A stretch of 64,000 nucleotides of DNA from Pseudomonadales bacterium. GTDB lineage: Bacteria; Pseudomonadota; Gammaproteobacteria; Pseudomonadales; Azotimanducaceae. A model generated the notes under the pieces. The model worked only from the letters and a program-made list of their open reading frames with translations. It ran no database searches and was not told the origin of the DNA. Below are positions 47,274 through 56,903 of the stretch, in pieces. The position numbers and the translations under genes are program-made. The stretch is from contig JAJECH010000018.1 in NCBI GenBank assembly GCA_022822135.1, positions 62,001-126,000 on the forward strand, read 5' to 3'. Position 1 is the stretch's first letter; each line of letters begins with the position of its first letter.

Positions 47274-48713
47274 TTAGGACGGACCAGCCGCGATAATCGC
47301 GGCATCGACGTCAAATTTCTGAAAGTTGCGTTGAAATTTAACGATCAGTTCTTTTGCCGCGACGTCATACGCGTCTTTGTCCGACCAAGTGTCACGCGGA
47401 AATAGAAGCTTAGTATCAACGCCGTCGACATGACGAGGTACATTCAAATTCAATGCATCAAGATGCACGACGTTGTCAGTGTCAATCGAACCTGACCTAA
47501 TGGCTCGGATGATCGCTCTCGTGACCGGGATTGCGAAGCGGTGTCCTTCACCGTAGCCGCCACCAGTCCATCCAGTATTTACTAAAAACACCCTCGTCCC
47601 AAACGACTCGATACGTTTCATCAGCAGATTAGCGTAATCGCCAGGAGGTCGTGGAAGAAACGCCTCGCCAAAACACGCAGAGAACGTTGCAGAATAGGCT
47701 TCCGTGGAGCCGACCTCAGTTGACCCTACTTTCGCGGTATAGCCTGATAGGTAGTGGTACGCAGCACCCTCCTTCGACAGAATCGCGACTGGTGGTAGCA
47801 CGCCACTAACGTCGCACGTCAAAAAGATAGCAACATGCGGTTCTTGACCTTGATTCTCAACGACGCGTTTCTCGATCCGTTCGAGTGGATAGCATGCTCG
47901 AGTGTTTTCGGTTAATCGCGTGTCCGCGTAGTCGGGCTCACGTGTTTCTGGATCGAGAATGACATTCTCTAGAATCGAGCCAAAGGACAAAGCATCCCAG
48001 ATCATAGGCTCATTTTCCTTCGACAGGTTCACGCACTTGGCATAGCAACCTCCCTCCAGATTGAAAACTCTTCCCCCGCCCCATCCGTGCTCGTCGTCCC
48101 CGATTAGAAAGTACTCTGGATCTGCTGATAAGGTGGTCTTACCAGTTCCAGAAAGCCCGAAAAACAGAGCAACGTTATCGTCTTCAGCAACACTCGCTGA
48201 ACAGTGCATTGGTAGCACACCATCTTCCGGCAATAGGAAGTTCTGCACCGAAAACATCGCCTTCTTCATTTCACCAGCGTAGTACATCCCCGCCAATAAG
48301 ACTCGACGTCCTTTGAAATCCAATATAACAGCGCCGTCCGAATGGGTGCCGTCTCGATCGGGTTCGCACTTGAAACCAGGAGCGCTGAGTAGCTGCCACG
48401 GTTTCTTGTTCAGCGGGTTATAGGACGTCGGTTCGATGAACATAGAACGAGCAAACATGCCGTGCCACGCCAATTCCGTCGTTACTTCTATTGGTTGATA
48501 TACGTCCGCATGCGCACCGACATGTAGTTCCGCGACAAATGCGTCCTGCGAATCCAAATACGCCTCGACTCGATGCCACAGAACGTCGAATTGCGATGGT
48601 GCGATCGGTTGATTGATTGGTCCCCACGCGATCTTATCCTGCGTGGTGGGTTCTTGAACGATATATCGATCCGCTGGCGAGCGACCTGTACGCTTGCCCG
48701 TAACGACGACCAA
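47274..48713 (-). CDS. pckA: Phosphoenolpyruvate carboxykinase (ATP), start uncertain
   Basis: It converts oxaloacetate to PEP in gluconeogenesis. The ATP-type signature [14 protein letters not shown] and the [19 protein letters not shown] motif are present. The given start (TTG at 48713) yields 479 residues, about 50 short of the family, and begins inside the conserved block before TGKRTGRSP. The frame upstream continues with family-like sequence ([20 protein letters not shown]), at least to 48809-48818, up to a stop at 48867-48869. No ATG, GTG or TTG occurs there; an ATA (48816-48818) or ATT (48807-48809) are the only near-cognate candidates at the expected place. The real CDS probably starts there. 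Confidence 0.9.
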   Translation of the reverse strand: MVVVTGKRTGRSPADRYIVQEPTTQDKIAWGPINQPIAPSQFDVLWHRVEAYLDSQDAFVAELHVGAHADVYQPIEVTTELAWHGMFARSMFIEPTSYNPLNKKPWQLLSAPGFKCEPDRDGTHSDGAVILDFKGRRVLLAGMYYAGEMKKAMFSVQNFLLPEDGVLPMHCSASVAEDDNVALFFGLSGTGKTTLSADPEYFLIGDDEHGWGGGRVFNLEGGCYAKCVNLSKENEPMIWDALSFGSILENVILDPETREPDYADTRLTENTRACYPLERIEKRVVENQGQEPHVAIFLTCDVSGVLPPVAILSKEGAAYHYLSGYTAKVGSTEVGSTEAYSATFSACFGEAFLPRPPGDYANLLMKRIESFGTRVFLVNTGWTGGGYGEGHRFAIPVTRAIIRAIRSGSIDTDNVVHLDALNLNVPRHVDGVDTKLLFPRDTWSDKDAYDVAAKELIVKFQRNFQKFDVDAAIIAAGPS

Positions 48714-48909
48714 TGCGCCATTTCTCGCAAGCTGGGCTTCGCGTCGTGCAATCGCGAGTTCTGCTAGTGCGGTTGAACTCAGTTCAAAACGATTGGCAGG
48801 GAGGTCAATAGCTCTTATGGTCTTAGCCTGAAGGGGCGTATTTCGGCAGAATTCTACTTGCGGGTTTTAAGGTAATGATCTGAGTTATAGGACGTGAAGT
48901 CCCCGAGAT

Positions 48910-49284
48910 TCACGCGGGTTTTTGCTTCAAATTACGCAATGCTCGACGAGCGCTTTTGGTCGGTTTCAACTTCGGCGTCGCAAGACCTGCACGTGCCATC
49001 CGACGGTTTGCCGCCTCTTCGAGTCGTCGGTTGAGTGACTCTTCAGTTTCCTCATAAAGTTCTTTTGCTGCCGCACCGTTACCACGCCGTTCCGACAGAC
49101 CAGTGATGACAACCATTTCCTTGTCGAGACCACGACTAATCTCCAATTTGTCACCGATCCGTACGTCTCGAGCCGCTTTCGTTCTCTCGCCATTGATATG
49201 GACTTTTCCACCTAATACCGCTTCTTTTGCTTTACTACGAGTCTTAAAGAAACGCGCAACCCATAACCACTTGTCGATTCTCAT
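48910..49284 (-). CDS. hslR: S4-domain RNA-binding protein (Hsp15/HslR-like)
   Basis: Hsp15 binds 50S subunits carrying stalled nascent chains. The S4 fold starts MRIDKWLWVARFFKTRS, so I use the ATG at 49284 rather than the longer frame from 49389, giving 124 aa. Further motifs: GGKVHINGERTK and a basic C-terminal tail (KPTKSARRALRNLKQK). Located between pckA and nudE. Confidence 0.9.
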   Translation of the reverse strand: MRIDKWLWVARFFKTRSKAKEAVLGGKVHINGERTKAARDVRIGDKLEISRGLDKEMVVITGLSERRGNGAAAKELYEETEESLNRRLEEAANRRMARAGLATPKLKPTKSARRALRNLKQKPA

Positions 49285-49459
49285 TGTGATCTTGCTTTCC
49301 AGATTTCTCCGACCTTCCAACATAAATAGACATGCAGTTGGTGCAACTATCTTAAGACACCGTAACGTGCTGGGAACCGAACTTTGCAAAAGCTCTTAAG
49401 TAGCTGTCAAATTTGACCAATCGCGTATCCTTGTGCCGATTTAGCTATCACATGATCAA

Positions 49460-50035
49460 TTGAAACTGCCATCAATCCTAAATTCGGAGATCGTAGCGTC
49501 AAGTCGATTGTTCAGTATCGAATCTCTCGATTTGCGTTTCTCAAACGGTGAAACCAGAACGTTCGAACGTTTACCGAAACGTGGGCGAGAAGCCGTCATT
49601 GTTTGCGCGGTTACGGAGAAGCAGGAAGTCGTACTCATTCGCGAATACATGGCAGGACTGCATAAGTACGAGCTTGGGCTACCCAAGGGACGAGTAGATC
49701 TTGGCGAGTCGTTTGCTTATGCTGCTAATCGTGAACTCAAGGAGGAAGCAGGATTCGGTGCAGAATCGATCGTACACCTGAGAGAACTATCGCTCGCGCC
49801 CGGTCAAATGGGATTCTCGATTCACGTGATGTTGGCTACCGATCTTTATCCAGAGTCTCTCCCTGGTGACGAACCCGAGCCCCTAGAAGTCGTGTTGTGG
49901 CCACTGGACCGGATTGACGAGCTCATCTTCAGCCACGAACTATCTGAAGCCCGTTCGATCGCCACATTAAAGATCGCGGAAGTTGCCTTGAGAGGAGACC
50001 ATCCCGAAGAACCGACGTTAATCGCCGCTGGCTAA
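49460..50035 (+). CDS. nudE: ADP compounds hydrolase NudE
   Basis: A Nudix hydrolase acting on ADP-ribose, NADH and diadenosine polyphosphates. The Nudix box is present (GRVDLGESFAYAANRELKEE). The start is TTG at 49460; the nearby ATG at 49452 leads to a stop after three codons. The 191-residue product pairs with cysQ downstream, as in many gammaproteobacteria; both act on adenine-nucleotide by-products. Confidence 0.92.
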   Translation: MKLPSILNSEIVASSRLFSIESLDLRFSNGETRTFERLPKRGREAVIVCAVTEKQEVVLIREYMAGLHKYELGLPKGRVDLGESFAYAANRELKEEAGFGAESIVHLRELSLAPGQMGFSIHVMLATDLYPESLPGDEPEPLEVVLWPLDRIDELIFSHELSEARSIATLKIAEVALRGDHPEEPTLIAAG

Positions 50036-50103
50036 TCTGAACGCCGGTCTCTGGGTCTAAAACTCGATGATTCCTCATCTAACGTGCATCCTTCGGTGAT
50101 TCG

Positions 50104-50934
50104 ATGACAGACACCTCGCTGAAATCAGATTTGCTCCAAATCGTTAATACAGCGCACGCAGAGATACTCGATGTCTACAACAGCCCGTTCAATGTGGACC
50201 GGAAGACCGACGACACGCCAATCACCGAAGCTGACCGCCGCGCCCACGACGCAATCGTCAACGGCCTGTCACGACTTGATTCAAAGATTCCTATCGTGTC
50301 CGAGGAATCGCGCTTGGCTGCATATGAGGAAAGAAAGAAGTGGCGGAAGTACTGGCTAGTCGATCCTCTTGACGGTACGAAGGAGTTCGTGAAACGCAAC
50401 GGCGAATTCACCGTCAACATCGCGCTCGTTGTTTCTCATGAACCGCAGGTTGGAATGGTTGGACGTCCTACCACAAATACTGTTTACTTCGGAGATGTCG
50501 AGTCGAAACAAGCAGTAAGAATCTCGTCAGAAGTTGAACTACCGATCGCTACGCGCACGATCGAGCTTGACAGCGTGCAAAGCGTGCAAAGTCGCCGACG
50601 CGCTAATCCCCTAGCCGAACAGTTTCTAATCGATCTCGAGTCCGACGTAGGACCGATTACTCGGGATTTTCGAGGCAGCAGCTTGAAATTCCTAGCCCTC
50701 GCAGAAGGTGAAGCAGATTTGTACATACAGCCTGGCGGCACGTCCGAGTGGGATACCGCCGCCGCTCAAGCCGTGTTACAGGCGGCGGGAGGCACTGTCA
50801 TGTCTTTTAACGGCAAATCTCTACAGTACAACAACGGCGATAGTGTGCTCAACGATCCGTTCATCGCGATCGGTGATTCCTCATCCGCATGGCGGAACAC
50901 AGTGCTTAGACGCTTGACTATCTTCAAAGACTAG
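50104..50934 (+). CDS. cysQ: 3'(2'),5'-bisphosphate nucleotidase CysQ
   Basis: It hydrolyses PAP, the by-product of sulfate assimilation. The 276-residue protein is of the inositol-monophosphatase fold. Metal-binding motifs: EES (residues near 62) and DPLDGTKEFVKRNGEFTVNI; C-terminal GGTSEWDTAAAQAVL. Follows nudE by 68 bases. Confidence 0.93.
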   Translation: MTDTSLKSDLLQIVNTAHAEILDVYNSPFNVDRKTDDTPITEADRRAHDAIVNGLSRLDSKIPIVSEESRLAAYEERKKWRKYWLVDPLDGTKEFVKRNGEFTVNIALVVSHEPQVGMVGRPTTNTVYFGDVESKQAVRISSEVELPIATRTIELDSVQSVQSRRRANPLAEQFLIDLESDVGPITRDFRGSSLKFLALAEGEADLYIQPGGTSEWDTAAAQAVLQAAGGTVMSFNGKSLQYNNGDSVLNDPFIAIGDSSSAWRNTVLRRLTIFKD

Positions 50935-51016
50935 CCGACGGAACAAGACCCACCGCTATACTTGCGCCTCTCGCAGCACCTGTCGCTGCCAACTTAATAT
51001 CCCTAGGAAACGGTCT

Positions 51017-51442
51017 ATGAGCAAAGAAGGCTTACGGCCTCGCTATGCGCCCACACCAACACCCGATACCGAGCACTTTTGGGAAGGTACAAGAAATCAC
51101 AAGCTCCTGCTTCAAAGATGTAAGGACAGTGGAACCGTGTACTTTCCTCCCCGAGCGTTCTGTCCAGAGAATGGTTCGACCAACATCGAGGTTTTCGAGG
51201 CAAGCGGTAAGGCGAAACTGATTAGTTACACCATTAATAACCGCCAACACCCATCGTTCGAGAGTCCGTATGCAATCGCGATCGTCCAACTCGAAGAAGG
51301 TCCCATGATGATGAGCAACATCGTTGATTGCGAGCAGACGCCTGAAGCACTTGTGCTTGATATGCCGCTTGAAGTCACTTTCGAAAAGGTGTCGGACGAG
51401 ATCACAGTGCCCCTCTTCCGCCCTGCAGGAGAATCGTCATGA
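51017..51442 (+). CDS. DUF35 OB-fold protein (thiolase partner) with degenerate zinc ribbon
   Basis: DUF35 proteins bind acyl-CoA and associate with lipid-transfer-type thiolases. The 141-residue protein keeps the order of rubredoxin-like ribbon then OB-fold. Of the usual two CxxC pairs only Cys35 and Cys49 remain (LLQRCKDSG and AFCPENG), so zinc binding is doubtful. It overlaps the thiolase gene by 4 bases, supporting a complex. Confidence 0.88.
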   Translation: MSKEGLRPRYAPTPTPDTEHFWEGTRNHKLLLQRCKDSGTVYFPPRAFCPENGSTNIEVFEASGKAKLISYTINNRQHPSFESPYAIAIVQLEEGPMMMSNIVDCEQTPEALVLDMPLEVTFEKVSDEITVPLFRPAGESS

Positions 51443-52572
51443 CCGTTGCCGTAGTAGGGGCTTCAGAAACCACAGAACTTGGTCGCATCCCGCATCTCAG
51501 CCAAACACAGCTTCACGCTGATGGTGCATTCAATGCACTAGCTGATGCCGGATTGACCGTAAAGGACATTGACGGGATTGCAACCGCAGGTGCATCGCCC
51601 GTCGACCTAACTCATTACTTAGGACTCGAGCCTCGGTGGATCGATGGTACCTCCGTCGGTGGGTGTTCATTCCTCATTCATGTCCGTCACGCGGTTGCTG
51701 CACTAGAAGCGGGATACTGCGAAACCGTATTGATCACTCACGGTGAGAGCGGACGGTCCGGTGTTGGCCGTGGCGGTGGAGGCGGCGGCGCAGCGTCCTT
51801 CGCTAGCCAGTTCGAACTCCCGTATGGACCAATGGGTCCAACGACGCTTTTCGGTATCGGTGTGCTGCGTTATATGAAGCAGTACGGCATGACGCACGAG
51901 CAACTCGCATCCGTCGCAGTCGCGCAGCGCGAGTGGGCAGGTATGAACCCGCGCGCAATGTATCGGGACCCGATCACCGTAGACGACGTGCTTGAGTCAC
52001 GCGTGATCGCATATCCATTCCATCTATTAGAGTGCTGTCTCGTGACCGACGGTGGTGGTGCATTAATCCTCACCAACGCAGAAAGAGCAAAGGACTTTCC
52101 GCAACCGCCCGTCTACATCCTCGGGTCGGGTGAAAGTGTCGAATCGCCGATGATCAGTCAGATGGCTGACCTCACTAGCTCTAGAAATTTCAGGATCGCC
52201 GGTCGGGACGCTATGGAAGCGGCTGGAATTAAGCACGCCGACGTCGACCATCTAATGGTCTACGATGCGTTTGCCCATCTACCGATTTACGGACTCGAAG
52301 ATTTAGGTTTCGTGGAGCGTGGCGAGGCAGGTCCCTTCATTGAGGAAGGCAACACTCGACCAGGTGGCAGACTACCCCTAAATACGAATGGCGGTGGATT
52401 GTCGTATACCCATACCGGTATGTACGGGATGTTTGCGCTCCAAGAAAGCGTTCGCCAGGTGAGGGGTCAAGCACCTGCTCAAGTCGATGGCGTCAATGTA
52501 TCAGTCTGTCTGGGTGTTGGCGGCATGTTCGCGGCTGGTGCGTGTATCGTGTTTGGCAAGGAATTGCCTTAA
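51439..52572 (+). CDS. Lipid-transfer/SCP-x-like thiolase
   Basis: A 377-residue thiolase-superfamily protein. Cys76 lies in VGGCSFLIHV at the position of the nucleophile, and C-terminal motifs NTNGGGLSYTHTG and CLGVGGMFAAG are present. A seven-Gly-rich run (GRGGGGGG) occupies a loop near residue 113. Partner of the DUF35 protein. Such pairs act in side-chain cleavage of steroids or in beta-oxidation of branched acyl-CoAs; the substrate here is unknown. Confidence 0.88.
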   Translation: MTVAVVGASETTELGRIPHLSQTQLHADGAFNALADAGLTVKDIDGIATAGASPVDLTHYLGLEPRWIDGTSVGGCSFLIHVRHAVAALEAGYCETVLITHGESGRSGVGRGGGGGGAASFASQFELPYGPMGPTTLFGIGVLRYMKQYGMTHEQLASVAVAQREWAGMNPRAMYRDPITVDDVLESRVIAYPFHLLECCLVTDGGGALILTNAERAKDFPQPPVYILGSGESVESPMISQMADLTSSRNFRIAGRDAMEAAGIKHADVDHLMVYDAFAHLPIYGLEDLGFVERGEAGPFIEEGNTRPGGRLPLNTNGGGLSYTHTGMYGMFALQESVRQVRGQAPAQVDGVNVSVCLGVGGMFAAGACIVFGKELP

Positions 52573-52608
52573 CGACGAAGCGACAACACTCTAATCAAGG
52601 ATTTTTCA

Positions 52609-53460
52609 ATGAATCGACGTTCAATAACCTGCATTCGCTCCGTACTCGTACTAACCGCTGTCGTTGCTACAACGATTTTCGGCGGTGATGGTGTCCAAGA
52701 GGACATCGTTTACGTCGAGCGAGATGGACTCGAAGTTACATATGACGTCGTTCCCGCATCAGACCCAAATGGCGCTGCCGTTTTACTCATGTCAAGCGGT
52801 GGTTGGTTCAGTGGTAAGCAACCAATCGATCGAGTTACGGAACGATTCGGGTTTCTCCTGGACGCTGGTTACACGTTAGTCCCAATTCGTCACCGTAGCG
52901 CACCTGATTTCAAGGTCCCCGATGCAGTAGCTGACGTGCAACATGCTGTACGGCATGTTCGGTACCACGCCAAGGATTACGGAATCGATGCTGCGCGCAT
53001 GGCTGTAATGGGGTTTAGCTCAGGTGGTCACTTAACCCTGATGATTGCGCTTGATTCCGATGATGGGACACCGACCGAAGGCAACGATTCGGTTGCGAAT
53101 ACCTCGAATCATGTCACCGCGGGAATCGCCTATTTCCCGCCCGTCGACCTCGAGAACATCGTAGGACCTAGCGAACGTTTTCCAGCCCTCGACTTTGAAC
53201 CTTCGTTAGCCACATCCGTATCTCCTATCAACTTTGCTGACGCCGAGGATCCACCGATCCTCTTCCTGCACGGTACGGCGGACGAGCTCGTTCCATTACA
53301 GAACAGCACGCGGATGCACGAGGCTCTCGCAAGCGTCGGCGTGGAAAGTAAATTAAGCGTGTTCGAAGGTGCTGGTCACGGCTTCAGAGATCCGGCGGAT
53401 CAGGCACGCGCTAGGAGCGAGATTCTTGCGTTCCTCACATCTCAACTCAGCTCAAACTAA
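52609..53460 (+). CDS. Secreted alpha/beta-hydrolase (BD-FAE/esterase-like)
   Basis: A 283-residue hydrolase with an N-terminal signal helix (about 7-27). A complete triad is visible: Ser in MGFSSGGHL, Asp in HGTADELVP and His in GAGHGFRD. It resembles acetyl/feruloyl esterases of the BD-FAE group. It lies in a same-strand catabolic run, 36 bases after the thiolase gene. Confidence 0.88.
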   Translation: MNRRSITCIRSVLVLTAVVATTIFGGDGVQEDIVYVERDGLEVTYDVVPASDPNGAAVLLMSSGGWFSGKQPIDRVTERFGFLLDAGYTLVPIRHRSAPDFKVPDAVADVQHAVRHVRYHAKDYGIDAARMAVMGFSSGGHLTLMIALDSDDGTPTEGNDSVANTSNHVTAGIAYFPPVDLENIVGPSERFPALDFEPSLATSVSPINFADAEDPPILFLHGTADELVPLQNSTRMHEALASVGVESKLSVFEGAGHGFRDPADQARARSEILAFLTSQLSSN

Positions 53461-53538
53461 GACGTTCGTTGGCCGAAGCGATGGTCTAAGGTTCACGGTC
53501 CTATCAGGCAAATAAATGCTAATTTCCGGCCCTCTCGT

Positions 53539-54393
53539 ATGGCGACTTCCAACGGTCTAACACCGAAACAACGGTCGTTCTGGGACGACAACGGCTTTCT
53601 CGTATTACCAAGCGTGTTCACCGCTGATGAAGTCTTGCGCATGCAGGCGGACGCAGACTTCATTCTTGAATTGATCATAAATTCGTCTATTTGTAATCAA
53701 CGTCAAAGCCGCAGATTGGACATTCGTGAACGACAAAGTGGCGGACTCATCGTTCGCAAGATTCAGCCTATCAACGATCTCTCGCTTGTCCTCTCCGAAG
53801 TAGCTGAGGATGATCGGTTGCTCGCACCCATGTCCGAGCTCATGGGTGATCAACCTGTCCTCATGGAGGAAAAACTCAACTACAAGCAACCGGTGAGAGC
53901 GTTGGAGAAGTTCAGGGTCCCGGTCGACGACGACAGGTTCCCCGTACATAACGATTGGGCGTACTACAAATACAACGGTTACCCAGATAACATCATCTCA
54001 TCAGCCATCACGCTTGATGATTGTCATCCGGGCAACGGAGCGATTCGGGTGTTTCCTGGTACGCACCACCAACACATCGAGCACGATAGAGTGCGGAATG
54101 GACTTGAAGTACCGCAAGGATCCGTTGATCTCAGCACTGGAACATTTTTAGATGCACCTGCTGGATCCGTGATGTTCTTTCACGCAAAGATCGTCCATAC
54201 ATCCGAACCGAATCCCACCCCCAATCCTCGTCGCGTGATGATCTATAGTCACTATCCGCAGCAAGCCGATATGGGAATCGACATTCGCAATGGTCCCAAT
54301 CGCCTTCGTGAATCGCCTTGGGAATGGGAATACAGAAGACGTAAGGACGCTGGCGAATTTATCGACCAATTCAGACTGGAGTCGAATTCATGA
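53539..54393 (+). CDS. Phytanoyl-CoA dioxygenase family protein
   Basis: A 284-residue Fe(II)/2-oxoglutarate oxygenase. Iron ligands: HND in FPVHNDWAYYKY and His in KIVHTSEPNP, followed by the 2-oxoglutarate-binding Arg (NPRRVMIYSHYP). Substrate unknown; PhyH members in bacteria hydroxylate many small molecules. Its stop overlaps the GH4 gene start by 4 bases. Confidence 0.9.
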   Translation: MATSNGLTPKQRSFWDDNGFLVLPSVFTADEVLRMQADADFILELIINSSICNQRQSRRLDIRERQSGGLIVRKIQPINDLSLVLSEVAEDDRLLAPMSELMGDQPVLMEEKLNYKQPVRALEKFRVPVDDDRFPVHNDWAYYKYNGYPDNIISSAITLDDCHPGNGAIRVFPGTHHQHIEHDRVRNGLEVPQGSVDLSTGTFLDAPAGSVMFFHAKIVHTSEPNPTPNPRRVMIYSHYPQQADMGIDIRNGPNRLRESPWEWEYRRRKDAGEFIDQFRLESNS

Positions 54394-55883
54394 GTTTGAA
54401 AATCACGATTGTTGGAGCAGGCAGCATCGGGTTCACGCGGCGTTTGCTGCACGACTTTCTGATGGTGCCAGAATTCAGAGATGCGGAATTCCGATTCCAA
54501 GACATCAGCGCGTCGAATCTTGATATGGTCGTACGCCTCTGTCGTCGTGACATCGAGGCGAATACCCTACCCGCCACTATCGTCGCCACCGAGGATCGCA
54601 AGACTGCACTGCGCGACGCAAACTATGTCATAAACACGGCGCGAGTCGGCGGTCTAGAAGCATTCAGAACCGACGTTGAAATTCCGCTACGGTACGGTAT
54701 TGATCAATGCGTGGGCGACACGATCTGTGCAGGTGGTTTGATGTATGGGCAGCGTACAGTACCAATGATCGTCGAACTATGTCAACAGATTGAGCAGTTC
54801 TCAAACCCTGACGCAGTCCTCTTGAATTACGCGAATCCAATGGCTATGAACACCTGGGCTGCGTTAGATGAGTCTAGTGTAGAAACCATCGGATTGTGTC
54901 ATGGTGTTCAAGGAGGCCACCGATTACTCGCCGGATTGATTGAAAATCACGTCAATCAAGGCAAGAAAAAGGACGATGCAGATTTCCAGCCTGTCACGAA
55001 GCAAGACGTTGACATTGCCGCAGTAGGCATCAATCACCAAACTTGGTATATGAACGTTGTACACGAAGGTGTCGAATGGGCTAATCAGTTACTGCCACTA
55101 TTCGATGCGGTTCCTGGAGTCGCCGCGAACGAGAAAGTTCGAATGGACATGATCCGACGCTTTGGATACTTCAGCACCGAATCGAATGGACACCTGTCGG
55201 AATACGTCCCGTGGTATCGAAAACGTCCCGACGAGATACCTCAGTGGACCTCAATGGAGCGTTGGATTCATGGCGAATCAGCTGGATATCTAAGAGTTTG
55301 CACTGAAAACCGCAACTGGTTTGAGCAGGACTTCCCAAGATGGCTTAAAGAAGATGCTTGGAAGCTCGACACGGCAACAAGAAGTGACGAGCACGGTTCC
55401 TGGATTGTTGAAGCAATTGAGACCGGGCGGACGTATCGAGGTCACTTTAACGTACGCAATCAGCACACCGTGACTAACTTGCCTATAGACTGCGTCGTCG
55501 AAGTCCCTGGATACGTCGATCGGAACGGTATGTCAATTCCGCAGTACGGCGACCTCCCACTTGGGTGCGCCGCGATCTGCAACAACTCAATCCAAGTTCA
55601 ACGTATGGCAAAAGATGCCGCGCTGACCGGCGATGTCGAGCTACTTAAACAAGCCTGTTTGTTGGATCCTCTCGTTGGTGCCGTATGCAACCCGCCCGAG
55701 GTTTGGCACATGGTCGATACCATGCTGGTCGCGCAAGAAGAATGGCTCCCTCAATACGCAAGCGCGATTCCCGATGCGAAACGCAGATTGGCAAACTCCC
55801 CAGACTTATCCAATTCAACGTCGAACGGCGCAATGCGGCGCGAAGTGCGAACGATCGAAGAGCTGAGAGCAGCGCAAGCCTAG
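54390..55883 (+). CDS. Glycoside hydrolase family 4 protein
   Basis: A GH4 NAD- and Mn-dependent glycosidase (497 aa), related to alpha-galactosidase/alpha-glucosidase MelA/AglA. Seen: ITIVGAGSIGFTRRLL (NAD site), NYANPMAMNTW, the metal ligands Cys and His (IGLCHGVQGG and GINHQTW), and YVPWYRKR. These enzymes act through redox-assisted elimination. Coupled to PhyH by ATGA. Confidence 0.92.
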   Translation: MSLKITIVGAGSIGFTRRLLHDFLMVPEFRDAEFRFQDISASNLDMVVRLCRRDIEANTLPATIVATEDRKTALRDANYVINTARVGGLEAFRTDVEIPLRYGIDQCVGDTICAGGLMYGQRTVPMIVELCQQIEQFSNPDAVLLNYANPMAMNTWAALDESSVETIGLCHGVQGGHRLLAGLIENHVNQGKKKDDADFQPVTKQDVDIAAVGINHQTWYMNVVHEGVEWANQLLPLFDAVPGVAANEKVRMDMIRRFGYFSTESNGHLSEYVPWYRKRPDEIPQWTSMERWIHGESAGYLRVCTENRNWFEQDFPRWLKEDAWKLDTATRSDEHGSWIVEAIETGRTYRGHFNVRNQHTVTNLPIDCVVEVPGYVDRNGMSIPQYGDLPLGCAAICNNSIQVQRMAKDAALTGDVELLKQACLLDPLVGAVCNPPEVWHMVDTMLVAQEEWLPQYASAIPDAKRRLANSPDLSNSTSNGAMRREVRTIEELRAAQA

Positions 55884-55917
55884 TCGATCGACGAAACTTA
55901 TCAATATCAGCACGACC

Positions 55918-56892
55918 ATGAGATTCATCATCTATGGAGCAGGTGGAATTGGCGGCTCCATCGGCGCTCGGTTACATCTCAATGACGAGCAGGTACTGTT
56001 GGTCGCGCGTGGCGAGCATTTCAAGGCTATAAGAGCTGCGGGATTGGAATTCCACTCCCCAACGATCCACAAAACGCTACCCATAGACGTGGTTTCACAT
56101 GCTCGTGAGATTCGCATCCAAACTGATGATGTCGTCATACTGTGCATGAAGACCCAGCACGTAGAGGGTGCTTTGCGCGATCTACAGTTGAATGCACCAT
56201 CGGATACGCCGATCGTTTGTTGTCAGAATGGTGTGGCGAGCGAGCGCATGGCTTTGCGAAGATTTTCGCGGGTCTACGGCATGGTTGTCTGGGTCCCGGC
56301 CGAGCACCTCAAGCCAGGGGTTGTCGTTAATTTCGCCGAAAACCGCGCTGGTAATCTCGACGCTGGTTGCTATCCGAGCGGTGTGGACGAGACAATTGAA
56401 CGAGTTACGTCGGCAATTCATGCGGCTGGATTTGTTTCTCGACCAGATCCAAACATCATGGCGCAAAAATACGCGAAACTAATGGTGAATCTAACCAATG
56501 CCTTAGATGCGGCCTGTGCAGAACGTCCTGACGACACGATTCGGGAAATGCAAGCAGAAGCCCAAATCTGCTGTGATGCTGCAGGTATCGAATATGCCGA
56601 CTATCGATCTGCACGTGCCAATCGCGGCGACATAAGAGGTGGACCAGTGGACGGGTTCCAACGCCATGGCAGTTCGACACTTCAGAGCCTGTTGCGCAGC
56701 ACCGGAGATCTAGAAGCGGACTACATGAATGGCGAAATCGTCCAGCTTGGTCGATTGCACGGAATTCCGACACCAGTCAATGCCGCAGTCCAGAATATTG
56801 GTATTCGACTTATACGTGGCGAGATAAAACCCCGCTCCCTGACGACCGATTCGTTACGTAAGTTGGTGTCTCAGGAGCAAGACGCGCGTTAG
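55918..56892 (+). CDS. Ketopantoate reductase family (PanE/ApbA) protein
   Basis: A 324-residue NADPH-dependent reductase. N-terminal IYGAGGIGGSIGARL, catalytic Lys in QKYAKLMVNLTNALDA, and the C-terminal helical domain with a Ser-containing SSTLQSLLRS. Its place at the end of a catabolic run suggests reduction of another 2-keto acid rather than pantothenate synthesis (inference). Confidence 0.88.
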   Translation: MRFIIYGAGGIGGSIGARLHLNDEQVLLVARGEHFKAIRAAGLEFHSPTIHKTLPIDVVSHAREIRIQTDDVVILCMKTQHVEGALRDLQLNAPSDTPIVCCQNGVASERMALRRFSRVYGMVVWVPAEHLKPGVVVNFAENRAGNLDAGCYPSGVDETIERVTSAIHAAGFVSRPDPNIMAQKYAKLMVNLTNALDAACAERPDDTIREMQAEAQICCDAAGIEYADYRSARANRGDIRGGPVDGFQRHGSSTLQSLLRSTGDLEADYMNGEIVQLGRLHGIPTPVNAAVQNIGIRLIRGEIKPRSLTTDSLRKLVSQEQDAR

Positions 56893-56903
56893 TGCTCCTG
56901 TTG

